From Photobacterium marinum (GTDB lineage: Bacteria > Pseudomonadota > Gammaproteobacteria > Enterobacterales > Vibrionaceae), in contig NZ_AMZO01000019.1 of assembly GCF_000331515.1 (NCBI RefSeq), positions 1 through 64,000 on the forward strand: a DNA stretch of 64,000 bases, read 5' to 3'. The notes beneath the pieces were generated by a model. The model was not told the DNA's origin. It saw only the letters and a program-made list of their open reading frames with translations, and did no database searches. A program made the translations under genes and the position numbers. Shown here piece by piece: positions 36,333 to 43,716 of the stretch; positions within the stretch are counted from its first letter, which is position 1, and every line of letters begins with the position of its first letter.

Positions 36333-36533
36333 TTAAAATTCTCTGAGGCGTTTTATTTCCCTGTTGATTTCGTTCACGGTCTGAAAATGCCGTTGCTGGG
36401 CTTTGACTGGCACAAGCAACATTCCTTTGTCGAATTCATAGCCTCCTCGGCCATCGATGTAGATCCTTCCACTGAATAAACGGCTTACATGCTTTGCAAT
36501 TAACGTGGGCACGTAGCGTTTGAACATGCGCAT
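36333..36533 (-). CDS. ytfK: DUF1107 family protein YtfK
   Basis: A 66-aa protein that aligns with E. coli YtfK (68 aa). Shared features are F-x-RY-x-P near the start, AKHVSRLFSGRIYI, the GYEFDKGMLLVP motif and a final basic helix NEINREIKRL. In E. coli YtfK promotes (p)ppGpp accumulation by acting on SpoT and belongs to the Pho regulon. Both points are knowledge from E. coli, applied here by homology. The ATG at 36533 has GAGG ten bases upstream. The promoter carries a good Pho box (36587-36604), so phosphate starvation should induce it. Confidence 0.85.
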   Translation of the reverse strand: MRMFKRYVPTLIAKHVSRLFSGRIYIDGRGGYEFDKGMLLVPVKAQQRHFQTVNEINREIKRLREF

Positions 36534-36569
36534 ATTTTGTCAGCCTCGTCTGATTTTCGAACAGGGGGG

Positions 36570-36604
36570 ATTATAAGCCAGCCACTATGAAAGTTTTGTG
36601 ACTG
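36570..36604 (-). promoter_or_regulatory. PhoB-dependent promoter of ytfK
   Basis: On the minus strand the sequence CAGTCAC-AAAA-CTTTCAT (36604 to 36587) is a two-repeat Pho box, each repeat matching the consensus CTGTCAT/C at six of seven bases. It is followed after 11 bases by a perfect -10 box TATAAT (36575 to 36570). There is no -35 box, and the Pho box takes its place, as in PhoB-activated promoters. Transcription would begin about 30 bases before the ytfK ATG. Confidence 0.8.
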
Positions 36605-36972
36605 TAACAGCACAATCTCAACGCCAAATTTAACTGGGTGGTTTATTTATTTGTGAGCGTTATTTGGCGGAGTATAAAATTCTTTTATTTCATAATTAGA
36701 AATAAAAAATAAGAATTAGAAATTATTCGCATCAATGTCTTTGCCTCGAATTATTATTGGATAATTATGACGTTATCTGCATCTTTCCTGTAATGGCGCG
36801 GTTTGTTGTTGGGACGAAGTTCTCTTTTTTGTCGCCCTGTTATGAATTGAATTTTTTTGCTTTGTAGTCATTTCAGAATTTTGTGCTGAATTTCCTTTCT
36901 GGTCTGAGCTCTGAGACTTTTTCTCTTTTTTATCGGCCTATTTCAATTTTTCTGCGTTGGATCAAAAAAATG
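36605..36972. other. AT-rich non-coding region between ytfK and the DUF134 operon
   Basis: About 370 bases with no credible gene and more A+T than the neighbours. A direct repeat of AATTAGAAAT occurs at 36694-36703 and 36714-36723, a 20-bp (two-turn) spacing. T-rich tracts fill 36816-36960. A candidate -35 TTGGAT (36957-36962) precedes the large inverted repeat. AT-richness in a divergent control region suggests nucleoid-protein binding, but nothing specific can be named. Confidence 0.55.
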
Positions 36973-37020
36973 TTTCTGGCATATGCCAATAATAAGCCTG
37001 TTATTGGCATATGCCAGAAA
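36973..37020. promoter_or_regulatory. 20-bp perfect inverted repeat with twin TGGCATATGCCA palindromes
   Basis: Two 20-base arms (36973-36992 and 37001-37020) are exact reverse complements around an eight-base spacer. Each arm also contains a 12-bp palindrome TGGCATATGCCA (36977-36988 and 37005-37016), centres 28 bp apart. The right arm ends exactly where the AGAGGA ribosome site of the DUF134 gene begins. It is either a pair of dimer operators, likely for autoregulation by the HTH protein, or, if transcribed, a hairpin next to the ribosome site. Confidence 0.85.
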
Positions 37021-37030
37021 AGAGGATGTA

Positions 37031-37372
37031 ATGCCCAGACCTAAGAAAGAGCGCCGGATCGGTTGTCGTCCGGCCCATAGCTGCTTTAAGCCGAACGGTA
37101 TCCCAATGTCACAGCTTGACAGTATTGCGCTGGCTCCTGATGAGCTTGAAGCAATCCGGCTGGTGGACTTGAACGGCCTGAACCAACAGGCTGCGGCCCA
37201 GGAGTTGGGCGTTTCCCGACAGACACTCGGCAATATTGTTGCCAGTGCAAGACATAAGGTTGCTCAGGCGTTAGTTAAGGGAATGGCCCTTGAGTTAAAG
37301 CCTGTATCGCAACAATCAATGACGGCCGGTGCCGGAACTGAATGTACACCGGCCTGTGAACAGGACAATTAA
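37031..37372 (+). CDS. DUF134 family putative DNA-binding regulator
   Basis: A 113-aa protein from the ATG at 37031, directly after AGAGGATGTA. It shows the DUF134 pattern: basic MPRPKKERRIGCRPAHSCFKP-type start with Cys12 and Cys18, LAPDELEAIRLVDLNGLNQQ, then a sigma-like helix-turn-helix AAAQELGVSRQTLGNIVASARHKVAQAL (about 54-81). Two more Cys lie near the C terminus (105, 109), so the four could bind metal or a cluster. A longer frame from 36983 would start inside the inverted repeat. It heads a three-gene operon (TAATG overlap with the next gene). It is probably the regulator of that operon; ligand unknown. Confidence 0.85.
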   Translation: MPRPKKERRIGCRPAHSCFKPNGIPMSQLDSIALAPDELEAIRLVDLNGLNQQAAAQELGVSRQTLGNIVASARHKVAQALVKGMALELKPVSQQSMTAGAGTECTPACEQDN

Positions 37373-37851
37373 TGATGTCTCTAGCAATTGCAATTACACC
37401 TCGTAACGAGGTTGCCGGTCACTTTGGTAAAGCGGCGGGCTTTTTGGTGTTTAATCAGGATGGACAGTTGATCCATCAGTTCGAAAACAGTGGTCGCCGT
37501 GAAATTGGCTGCAAGCACAAAAAAGTGCTTCAACGCCAGCTAACAGAACTGGGGGTGACAGAGATCATTCTGGGTAATGTCGGCCAGCGTTCATTGGCGA
37601 GACTGTTGAACAGTGGTTTTACGGTTAGCCGTGTGCCGTCTCGCAGCCCGGTTGCCATGGTCATGAGTGGTGAAATTCCCCGTGAAGCCCTGACTTCACC
37701 TGAGCAGGGCCGTCCTTGTAAACGAGAAAAGGGCGATTGTGGCTGCGGGTGTGGCAGTAAGAAAAAAGAGCGCCCGGCAAAAATCGGGATGAGAATGAAT
37801 GGAAAAATGTCGATGTCAGGTCTTTCTAAGCTAGGAGGGGTCAAACTATGA
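37372..37851 (+). CDS. NifX/NifB-type metal-cluster-binding protein with Cys-rich tail
   Basis: A 159-aa protein of the dinitrogenase iron-molybdenum cofactor family (NifX, NafY and orange-protein fold), which bind and carry Fe-S or Mo clusters. The N-terminal domain has the family start LAIAITPRNEVAGHFGKAAGFLVF, then FENSGRREIGCKHK (Cys47) and VTEIILGNVGQRSLARLLNSGF. A C-terminal extension is rich in Cys and Lys (Cys116, 123, 125, 127 in DCGCGCGSKKK) and ends with a Met/Gly/Lys tail. No nitrogenase genes are near. It overlaps its neighbours (TAATG and ATGA), so translation is coupled. It probably carries a metal cluster or iron for the next gene product. Confidence 0.82.
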   Translation: MMSLAIAITPRNEVAGHFGKAAGFLVFNQDGQLIHQFENSGRREIGCKHKKVLQRQLTELGVTEIILGNVGQRSLARLLNSGFTVSRVPSRSPVAMVMSGEIPREALTSPEQGRPCKREKGDCGCGCGSKKKERPAKIGMRMNGKMSMSGLSKLGGVKL

Positions 37852-38045
37852 CATTGTTGCTCACGCTAATGATTTTCCTGCTGGTGATTACCGCAATGGC
37901 TATTGGTTGGATTATCAAGAAGAAAACTATTTCGGGCAGTTGTGGCGGCCTGGCGAACGTTGGCATTGAGAAAGAGTGCGATTGTGAGGAGGTCTGTGAT
38001 ACCCACAGACTTTACCAAATCCAGGAGCCACAGCAAAAAAACTGA
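37848..38045 (+). CDS. NqrM-like membrane-anchored four-Cys protein (DUF539)
   Basis: A 65-aa protein with one N-terminal membrane helix (residues 2-23) and a cytoplasmic tail KKKTISGSCGGLANVGIEKECDCEEVC, with Cys32, 44, 46 and 50. This is the signature of NqrM, the factor needed to install the Fe centre between NqrD and NqrE of Na+-translocating NADH:quinone reductase. Standard nqrM genes follow nqrF or apbE; here the gene ends the DUF134/NifX-like operon, with a four-base overlap. It may be a second NqrM or one serving the related Rnf complex. Confidence 0.82.
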   Translation: MTLLLTLMIFLLVITAMAIGWIIKKKTISGSCGGLANVGIEKECDCEEVCDTHRLYQIQEPQQKN

Positions 38046-38067
38046 TAGCTGAAAGGCAAAAAAGATA

Positions 38068-38091
38068 AAAGCAGGGATTTTCCCTGCTTTT
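38068..38091. terminator. Terminator between the NqrM-like gene and the convergent LysR gene
   Basis: AAAGCAGGGA (38068-38077) and TCCCTGCTTT (38081-38090) around TTT, with T-rich sequence after and A-rich sequence before, so it can act in both directions. Confidence 0.88.
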
Positions 38092-38158
38092 GCTTTTTAT
38101 TCTGTAGTGATTAGAACTTGTTTACCTGAATCGGTTGATAGTCCGGCACTTATTGGTA

Positions 38159-39103
38159 TCAACTATCGGGAGCTTGGCGAAGGGCGACGACTCGTTGAGT
38201 GATTGTGTCGCAGACAATTTGCTTCAACCACTCTATTCGTGGGTGAGAGGCATTTCGTTTCAGCCACAGCATATTGATATCAAAGTCGGGGATCTCCACC
38301 GGAGGCGGGCACCGGGTCAGGTTGTCCTGAAAGATATCGACTTTTGCCATTAGGGTTGAAACCACGCACAGCAGATTCCGCCCGGTCAACAGGTGGCGCA
38401 CGGTCAGGAAGTTACCTGAGCCGACAGCTACATGGCGGGAAAATCCTTGTTGTTTTAGTTGGTCATCGATTTGTGAGGCCAGTTTGCCGTCCGGGGTGAC
38501 CAGTGCCTGCGGTGTGGCAACATAACTGGCCATATCGACAGGGATACTTAGCCCGGTGGCTTTTTGATCAAACAGGCAGACATGATCTTCGGTATAAAGA
38601 TGCTGGCTTTCGATTTCTTTTGGCAGTCCTTTCATCGAGCCGATCACCAGATCGATATTCTGGTTTTCGAATGCTGCCTGATAGTTGTTGCGATCCACAT
38701 TGCAGAAGCTGAGCTGACAGTGCGGTGCCTGTTCTGATATTGCATCAAACAAGGCTGGAGCAAACAGCAGTTCGGCGTAGTCGGTCAGCCCTATCTTGAA
38801 ATTTCCCCGGTAATCCGCCGGAATAAAGTCGCCGGGGCGCAGGATCTCGCTGGTCACCAGTCCGAGTATATGTTCGATAACCGGTGTCAGTTCAATAGCC
38901 CGATCTGTTGCTATCATCTGGTGGCCCTGGCGCTCGAATAACGGATCATTGAGCAGGGTACGCAGCCGCGACAGGTTGTGGCTCATGGCTGACTGGCCAA
39001 TTGAGAGTTTAGCTGCCGCTTTAGTCACACTGCGGGTTTCCATCAGGGCGGAGAAGGCGATCAGCAGGTTAAGATCGACGCCTCGCCAGTTGATATCTTT
39101 CAT
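38159..39103 (-). CDS. LysR-family transcriptional regulator
   Basis: A 314-aa LysR-type regulator from the ATG at 39103. The winged helix VDLNLLIAFSALMETRSVTKAAAKLSIGQSAMSHNLSRLR covers about residues 9-48, followed by LLNDPLFERQGHQM, a form typical of the NodD/LeuO-like subgroup. The remainder is the usual periplasmic-binding-like effector domain. No specific regulon or ligand can be named. A start at 39127 would overlap the preceding deacylase gene by ten bases. The two genes are on the same strand, so they are likely one operon. Confidence 0.88.
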   Translation of the reverse strand: MKDINWRGVDLNLLIAFSALMETRSVTKAAAKLSIGQSAMSHNLSRLRTLLNDPLFERQGHQMIATDRAIELTPVIEHILGLVTSEILRPGDFIPADYRGNFKIGLTDYAELLFAPALFDAISEQAPHCQLSFCNVDRNNYQAAFENQNIDLVIGSMKGLPKEIESQHLYTEDHVCLFDQKATGLSIPVDMASYVATPQALVTPDGKLASQIDDQLKQQGFSRHVAVGSGNFLTVRHLLTGRNLLCVVSTLMAKVDIFQDNLTRCPPPVEIPDFDINMLWLKRNASHPRIEWLKQIVCDTITQRVVALRQAPDS

Positions 39104-39117
39104 TATCGGGCTTCGTC

Positions 39118-39579
39118 CTAGCGGCAAATGTCAGCGAACATCGGATCACAAAGCAATAGCAGATCGTCGGTATCCAGTTCGATACCGGCCATACGATCAC
39201 CACTGCTGATATTGACCCGGGTATGCCGGGTAATGCTGTGATCGAAAATGACCGGCAGCGGGTGTTTCAGACCAATCGGAGCGACTGTTCCAATCACCAG
39301 CCCGGTAACTTTCTCCACGTCACGGGCATCAGCACAGGTCATCCGGCGACAGCCGAACATGGCCCGGACTTTTTTCGGATCAACCTGAGATGGGCCCGGA
39401 ACACAAGCCAGAACATGGAAGCCGCCCATGTCACGCAACAGGATAGATTTCACCATTTGCTGCGGATCGACACCACGTTCCTGCGCCGCTTCTTCTATCG
39501 TTTTGGCCGGTTTGGTGTGGGGAAGGAGCCGGAAGTCGACGCCTTCTTTTTCCAGATGAATAATTACTGATGTTTGCAT
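39118..39579 (-). CDS. YbaK/EbsC-type aminoacyl-tRNA deacylase
   Basis: A 153-aa stand-alone editing protein of the YbaK/EbsC superfamily, which removes wrongly attached amino acids from tRNA. Visible motifs are HTKPAKTIEEAAQERGVDPQQMVKSILLRD with the conserved catalytic Lys, CVPGPSQVDPKKV and GTVAPIGLKHPLPVIFD, which is the G-x-x-P-x-G loop. It is distinct from the other YbaK-type protein in this window. It lies 3 bp after ygfZ and 14 bp before the LysR gene, all on one strand. Substrate specificity cannot be assigned. Confidence 0.87.
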   Translation of the reverse strand: MQTSVIIHLEKEGVDFRLLPHTKPAKTIEEAAQERGVDPQQMVKSILLRDMGGFHVLACVPGPSQVDPKKVRAMFGCRRMTCADARDVEKVTGLVIGTVAPIGLKHPLPVIFDHSITRHTRVNISSGDRMAGIELDTDDLLLLCDPMFADICR

Positions 39580-39582
39580 GGC

Positions 39583-40563
39583 TTAAGCATTGTCTTCCAG
39601 AGAGTAAGGCAGAGGTTGCTTTTGCCACAGGGCTTCCTGGTCTGCCAGGCGGAACTGAGTGTTATCTTCCAGATCATTCGGCAGGCAGACCAGAGCTGTT
39701 GCCTGACCATCTGCAAACTGATAACCCGCAATGACTGTGCCGCCTTTACGCCAGTTTTCACCGACACTGCGCTCAAGGGCATCACCCGCCTGAGGGCATG
39801 CTGTGGCCATCCCGCTGACAATGTACATAGCTCGCTTGTTGATACCGCGGTACTTGGCACGGGCAACGGTTTCCTGGCCTGTATAACAACCTTTGGTAAA
39901 GCTGATGCCGTCTACCGCCTGTAGGTTCAGAGCCTGAGGAATGAATTCCAGCTCGGTGGCTGCATCAACACGTGGGATTGCATTACGGATATCGTACAGA
40001 TCCCAAAGTGTGCTGTCGGAGATTTCTGCGCCTTCTGCCAGACGGTTGGCCAGGACTTCAGCTTGTGACGGGTTAACGGCGATTAGCCAACGCTGTTCGT
40101 CAATTTTTACCGCTGTGCCACCATCGAACGGACGGACATGACCTTCACCGCCTAGTTCACGGTTGATAACGTCATTTGCTTGAGCACCAGTCAGGCCAAG
40201 CAGGATGTCATTACCTTGTTCAATATCCACTTTGGAGAATACGGCGTACTTTTTCAGTTCAGGTAGCTGAGTTGCCATTACGCTCTGGCGTTGCAGTAGG
40301 CCATAGCCGTCATTGTGGTGGAACAGACGGAAAACAGTGCGCATTTTACCTTTAGCGTCACAATGGCTACCCAAGGTGGAGGCATCTGTGCTCAGGCTGA
40401 CCACATCACAGGTTACCTGTCCGTGCAGGTAGGATTTTTTGTCTTCACCGACCAGGGTAACCAGAGCCCAGTCAGCAAGATCAACCAGTGCCAGCGCCGG
40501 CAGGTCATCTTGCGTGTTCAGGGCAATTTTTTTGAAGTTCAGGGCGTTTGACCAGGTGCTCAT
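39583..40563 (-). CDS. ygfZ: tRNA-modifying / Fe-S assembly protein YgfZ
   Basis: Folate-dependent protein that supports maturation or repair of particular Fe-S enzymes such as MiaB. The 326-aa length equals E. coli YgfZ. The signature KGCYTGQETVARAKYRG is intact, with its conserved Cys, as are LYDIRNAIPRVD and EFIPQALNLQAVDGISF. It is divergent from sdhE, the same pairing as E. coli ygfZ/ygfY, across about 280 bp. Downstream genes on the strand are the YbaK-type deacylase and the LysR regulator. Confidence 0.95.
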   Translation of the reverse strand: MSTWSNALNFKKIALNTQDDLPALALVDLADWALVTLVGEDKKSYLHGQVTCDVVSLSTDASTLGSHCDAKGKMRTVFRLFHHNDGYGLLQRQSVMATQLPELKKYAVFSKVDIEQGNDILLGLTGAQANDVINRELGGEGHVRPFDGGTAVKIDEQRWLIAVNPSQAEVLANRLAEGAEISDSTLWDLYDIRNAIPRVDAATELEFIPQALNLQAVDGISFTKGCYTGQETVARAKYRGINKRAMYIVSGMATACPQAGDALERSVGENWRKGGTVIAGYQFADGQATALVCLPNDLEDNTQFRLADQEALWQKQPLPYSLEDNA

Positions 40564-40845
40564 AGGGATTCCATGATTTGCTGGTAACTTGCCGGAGTAT
40601 CCTGAATCAGGAACTGAAGAACGGGGCGCGGCAAGCTACGGATTAGGGTTAAAGTTATTGTGCTTGCTATGTTAAAACGCTGGCTGGCATTTGTCAGCCC
40701 AAATACCTGATAAGTGAGACTGGTTATTTTTGATCTTAGGTCTCATCTTAGCGCTTTGCTTGTTCTTGCGCATGGTCGGTCAGATATCTGACTGCTAGTA
40801 TTGGACAAATTGGATAAACGACCATGTTGAACGTTGAGGTTGTAT

Positions 40846-41106
40846 ATGTTGAGTGCCGACGAAAAAGCACGAGTAAAGTGGGCATGCCGCCGCGGTATGC
40901 TGGAATTGGATGTCATCATCATGCCGTTCTTTGAAGAGTGCTTTGATGAGCTGTCTGAGCAGGAGCAGCAGGATTTTATCGCTATGCTGGGCTGTGATGA
41001 TCCGGACCTGTTTACCTGGGTAATGCAGCATGGTCGCAGTGAAGATCCGGCTATTGCCGCGATGGTGGATAAGATCGTTGCCCACAACAATAGCAAGCTT
41101 CGTTGA
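40846..41106 (+). CDS. sdhE: FAD assembly factor SdhE
   Basis: Small protein that promotes covalent flavinylation of succinate dehydrogenase (SdhA) and FrdA. With the ATG at 40846 (GAGG seven bases upstream) it has 86 aa. The defining R-G-x-x-E motif is in CRRGMLELDVIIMPFF, followed by FIAMLGCDDPDLFTWVM. An in-frame TTG at 40834 would add four residues and lacks a ribosome site. cptA overlaps its 3' end, an arrangement shared with E. coli ygfY-ygfX. Confidence 0.94.
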   Translation: MLSADEKARVKWACRRGMLELDVIIMPFFEECFDELSEQEQQDFIAMLGCDDPDLFTWVMQHGRSEDPAIAAMVDKIVAHNNSKLR

Positions 41107-41512
41107 TTCTGAGCTGATACCTTCCCGACTTTCTGTTGCCGCGCTGGTGGTTCTTTATTCCGGTGCGGCACTGTTACTCTTCTTTCTTTGGCTTCGTGCC
41201 GACATTCCTTTTGTCATTGTACTGTTCTGCTTCGACCTGTTGCTGCATGAGAATTTGGCTTTGCTGACTTATTGTTATGCTCAGCAGGGCCGGTTGGTGA
41301 TTAGTCGTGGCGGTGAAATTCGCTGGCAGATGCAAAAGTGGCATATTAAGCAGGTTAAAATCCGGAACCGTTTTTTCCTTTTATTGCGAATATCCAACCT
41401 GGCTGACAGTCGTTGGCTGCTGATAGGTAGAGACAGTTGTGATGAGGCAACGTATCGGGCTTTATCACTGTTATGTTTCAATTCTGTGACTTTTCTTCCG
41501 CCGAAAGAATAA
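41078..41512 (+). CDS. cptA: YgfX/CptA family membrane protein
   Basis: Short inner-membrane protein of the YgfX family, described in E. coli as a toxin-like inhibitor of FtsZ and MreB neutralised by SdhE, though that role is debated. Two membrane helices (SVAALVVLYSGAALLLFFLW and the FVIVLFCFDLL segment) are followed by a soluble part with EIRWQMQKWHIKQVKI and a final SRWLLIGRDSCDEATYRAL. The start is uncertain: a TTG at 41078 gives 144 aa and a 29-base overlap with sdhE, while an ATG at 41030 gives 160 aa and a deeper overlap. Confidence 0.8.
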   Translation: MPTTIASFVDSELIPSRLSVAALVVLYSGAALLLFFLWLRADIPFVIVLFCFDLLLHENLALLTYCYAQQGRLVISRGGEIRWQMQKWHIKQVKIRNRFFLLLRISNLADSRWLLIGRDSCDEATYRALSLLCFNSVTFLPPKE

Positions 41513-41530
41513 AAATATAAAATTTTATCG

Positions 41531-41548
41531 TGAGTCAAAAGTGACTCA
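41531..41548. promoter_or_regulatory. Inverted repeat TGAGTCA-N4-TGACTCA upstream of the chemoreceptor
   Basis: Perfect seven-base arms separated by AAAG, starting 19 bases after the cptA stop. No T run follows, so operator use is more likely than termination. The binding protein is unknown. Confidence 0.5.
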
Positions 41549-41665
41549 AATATATGTATTCTCAATACATTATTCTGATATTATCGCGCGCCCTTTAGTT
41601 AAACCTCGCTGGTCGGACTTAAAGCAATAGCCTTGCAGGTCGATATAAGAGATCAGCGATACACG

Positions 41666-41680
41666 GTACCACTGTGGTAC
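41666..41680. promoter_or_regulatory. Palindrome GTACCAC-T-GTGGTAC upstream of the chemoreceptor
   Basis: Perfect seven-base arms around a single base, ending 50 bases before the chemoreceptor ATG. This is a probable operator or a small leader hairpin in the mRNA. I do not recognise it as a site of a known regulator. Confidence 0.5.
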
Positions 41681-41730
41681 AGCTTTTTGACCCTCGCTTT
41701 GGGTTGTTGTTGGGCAGGATAATAGTAGTA

Positions 41731-43560
41731 ATGAAAATTAAACATAAACTTATGGGACTGACCGCCTTGGCGGTGTCAGCCCTGTTGGTTGTTCTCGGTA
41801 TGAGCTGGTTTGCTAATGAGCGGGCCATCAGAATTGAAAATGCTTCTGCCGCAGTCAGTCATCTGGAAGTGACTTTACTTAACTTGCGTCGTAATGAGAA
41901 AGATTTCTTGATGCGGATGGATTTGAAGTATCAGGGGAAATTCCAGAAAAACTACGATAGTTTCCAGTCACAGTTAAGTACGCTGAAATCAGAGCTGGAT
42001 TCGTTGTCGATTGCGATTCCAAGCCTGGATGCCCTGCCGGGAGCAATGCACAACTACCACAAAGGAATGATGGCGTTAATTCAAGGCTACCAGACTTTAG
42101 GCCTGACGCCAGAGCAGGGGCTGAAGCGTGAATTCATTACCCGAGCTGAAGCGTTGGCGGAATCTGCCAGTGAACAGCGTTTGGATATCCTGGCTGCATC
42201 AAGCCTGATCCAGGCGGCTAAGCTGTTTATGGTGACCGGTAACGAAGACTTCCTGAAAGGGTTCCGTAATACAGCTGAATATTATGGACCGACGTTGCAA
42301 CAGGACTTTGGCTCGATTTATACCAATTTCAGCAGCACTGCCGAGCAGATTATCCGCCAGTACCAAACAGTAGGCCTGAACCATAAACAGGGGCTTCGCG
42401 GTGATATCCGTAGTCAGTCGCACTCAGTGGAAAAAGTGTTCTCTGAAGTGGTTGAACAGCTTGAAGCAAAAGTTGAAGCTGAGCGTAGCATGACAGCCAA
42501 AGCGATTTCATTTGCTGTTGTGGTTGTAATGGCGATGCTTATTGGGTTGTCATGGCTGATCAGTCAGTCTATTCAGCGTCGTGTGGCTGGCCTGAGTAAC
42601 CTGATGGCGACGATTGCTCGCAATAATGACCTGACTCAGCGGGCAGATGAGCAGGGCAGTGATGAACTGGCGGATATGGCTCGTAATTTTAATGGTTTGC
42701 TTTCAAGCCTGCGCGGTCTGGTTGGCAATGTCCAGGAAGCGGTGACTGAGCTTGGCGCGGCATCTGAGCAATTGCAGCGACGTAGTCATGAGTCAGAAGA
42801 GGCCATGGGCAAGCAGCAGGCAGAAACTGATTCTGTCGCAACCGCAATCACCGAGATGGGGGTGACTATCCGTGAGATCGCATCTAATACCGAAAATGCC
42901 GCCGCTAACGCTGACCGCAGCCACAACGGTGCGCAGGAAGGACTGGGTGAAGTGACGGCAACGAAAGAGCGTATCCGTTCGTTGTCTGATGAACTGTCGG
43001 AAACCAGCGAAGAGGTGGCTAGCCTGTCGACACTGTCCGGTAATATAGGTTCTGTACTGGATGTTATTAAGGATATTGCTGAGCAGACCAACCTGTTGGC
43101 ACTGAATGCTGCGATTGAAGCTGCACGCGCTGGTGAGCAGGGACGAGGCTTTGCAGTGGTTGCTGATGAAGTGCGTTCTTTGGCGATGCGTACCCGCCAG
43201 TCAACGGAAGAGATTACAACTATTATCGCTTCACTACAGGAGCAGACAGATCAGGTTGTTGTTCATATCAGTCGTTGCCGTGAGCAGGGGGAGATGAGTG
43301 TTTCTCAAGCTGACAGTGCGGAAGATAAAATCAACCAGATCATGGCAGATATGCAGACAATTATGGATACCAGTACTCAGATCGCGGCTGCTGTTGAGCA
43401 GCAGAGCCTGGTGTCTGAAGAGATTGGCCAGAATGTTACGTCTATTCGTGACATTACTAATCTGAACTCAACGGTTGCCCATGAAAATGCCCAGGCTGCC
43501 AATGCTGTTGCCAATCAGGCAAGCTCGTTGGATCAGGCGATCGCTGAATATCGGGTATAA
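41731..43560 (+). CDS. Methyl-accepting chemotaxis protein, probably HBM sensor type
   Basis: A 609-aa transmembrane chemoreceptor from the ATG at 41731. TM1 is about residues 8-27 and TM2 about 257-277. The periplasmic part of about 230 residues is all helical and starts [20 protein letters not shown], which resembles helical bimodular (HBM) domains that bind organic acids such as TCA intermediates. HAMP follows (about 278-330). The cytoplasmic hairpin carries the invariant tip [20 protein letters not shown] (about 450-470). No C-terminal CheR-tether pentapeptide is seen. It stands alone between cptA and nadB. The ligand is not predictable. Confidence 0.92.
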   Translation: MKIKHKLMGLTALAVSALLVVLGMSWFANERAIRIENASAAVSHLEVTLLNLRRNEKDFLMRMDLKYQGKFQKNYDSFQSQLSTLKSELDSLSIAIPSLDALPGAMHNYHKGMMALIQGYQTLGLTPEQGLKREFITRAEALAESASEQRLDILAASSLIQAAKLFMVTGNEDFLKGFRNTAEYYGPTLQQDFGSIYTNFSSTAEQIIRQYQTVGLNHKQGLRGDIRSQSHSVEKVFSEVVEQLEAKVEAERSMTAKAISFAVVVVMAMLIGLSWLISQSIQRRVAGLSNLMATIARNNDLTQRADEQGSDELADMARNFNGLLSSLRGLVGNVQEAVTELGAASEQLQRRSHESEEAMGKQQAETDSVATAITEMGVTIREIASNTENAAANADRSHNGAQEGLGEVTATKERIRSLSDELSETSEEVASLSTLSGNIGSVLDVIKDIAEQTNLLALNAAIEAARAGEQGRGFAVVADEVRSLAMRTRQSTEEITTIIASLQEQTDQVVVHISRCREQGEMSVSQADSAEDKINQIMADMQTIMDTSTQIAAAVEQQSLVSEEIGQNVTSIRDITNLNSTVAHENAQAANAVANQASSLDQAIAEYRV

Positions 43561-43642
43561 GCCAGAGCACCGGGTATAGGGTAACTGTGCTAAGTATCGC
43601 GTAACGTGGGTGCCAGAACCTGATAAAAAGTGACCATAGTAA

Positions 43643-43673
43643 AAAGCGAGAGGTTTACACCTCTCGCTTTTTT
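43643..43673. terminator. Terminator between the chemoreceptor gene and nadB
   Basis: AAAGCGAGAGGT (43643-43654), TTAC loop, ACCTCTCGCTTT (43659-43670) with A and T runs at the ends, serving the two convergent genes. Confidence 0.92.
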
Positions 43674-43716
43674 GTCTTATCTGTTTGTATTAGAGCTGAA
43701 ATGCTGATGCTTTAAA

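Noticed and set aside
36965-37020. Rho-independent terminator reading of the 20-bp inverted repeat
   Set aside because: No T run follows on the plus strand and a gene starts 11 bases later. On the minus strand there is a T run (complement of the A run at 36964-36970), but no gene upstream on that strand would need it, so an operator or leader role is preferred.
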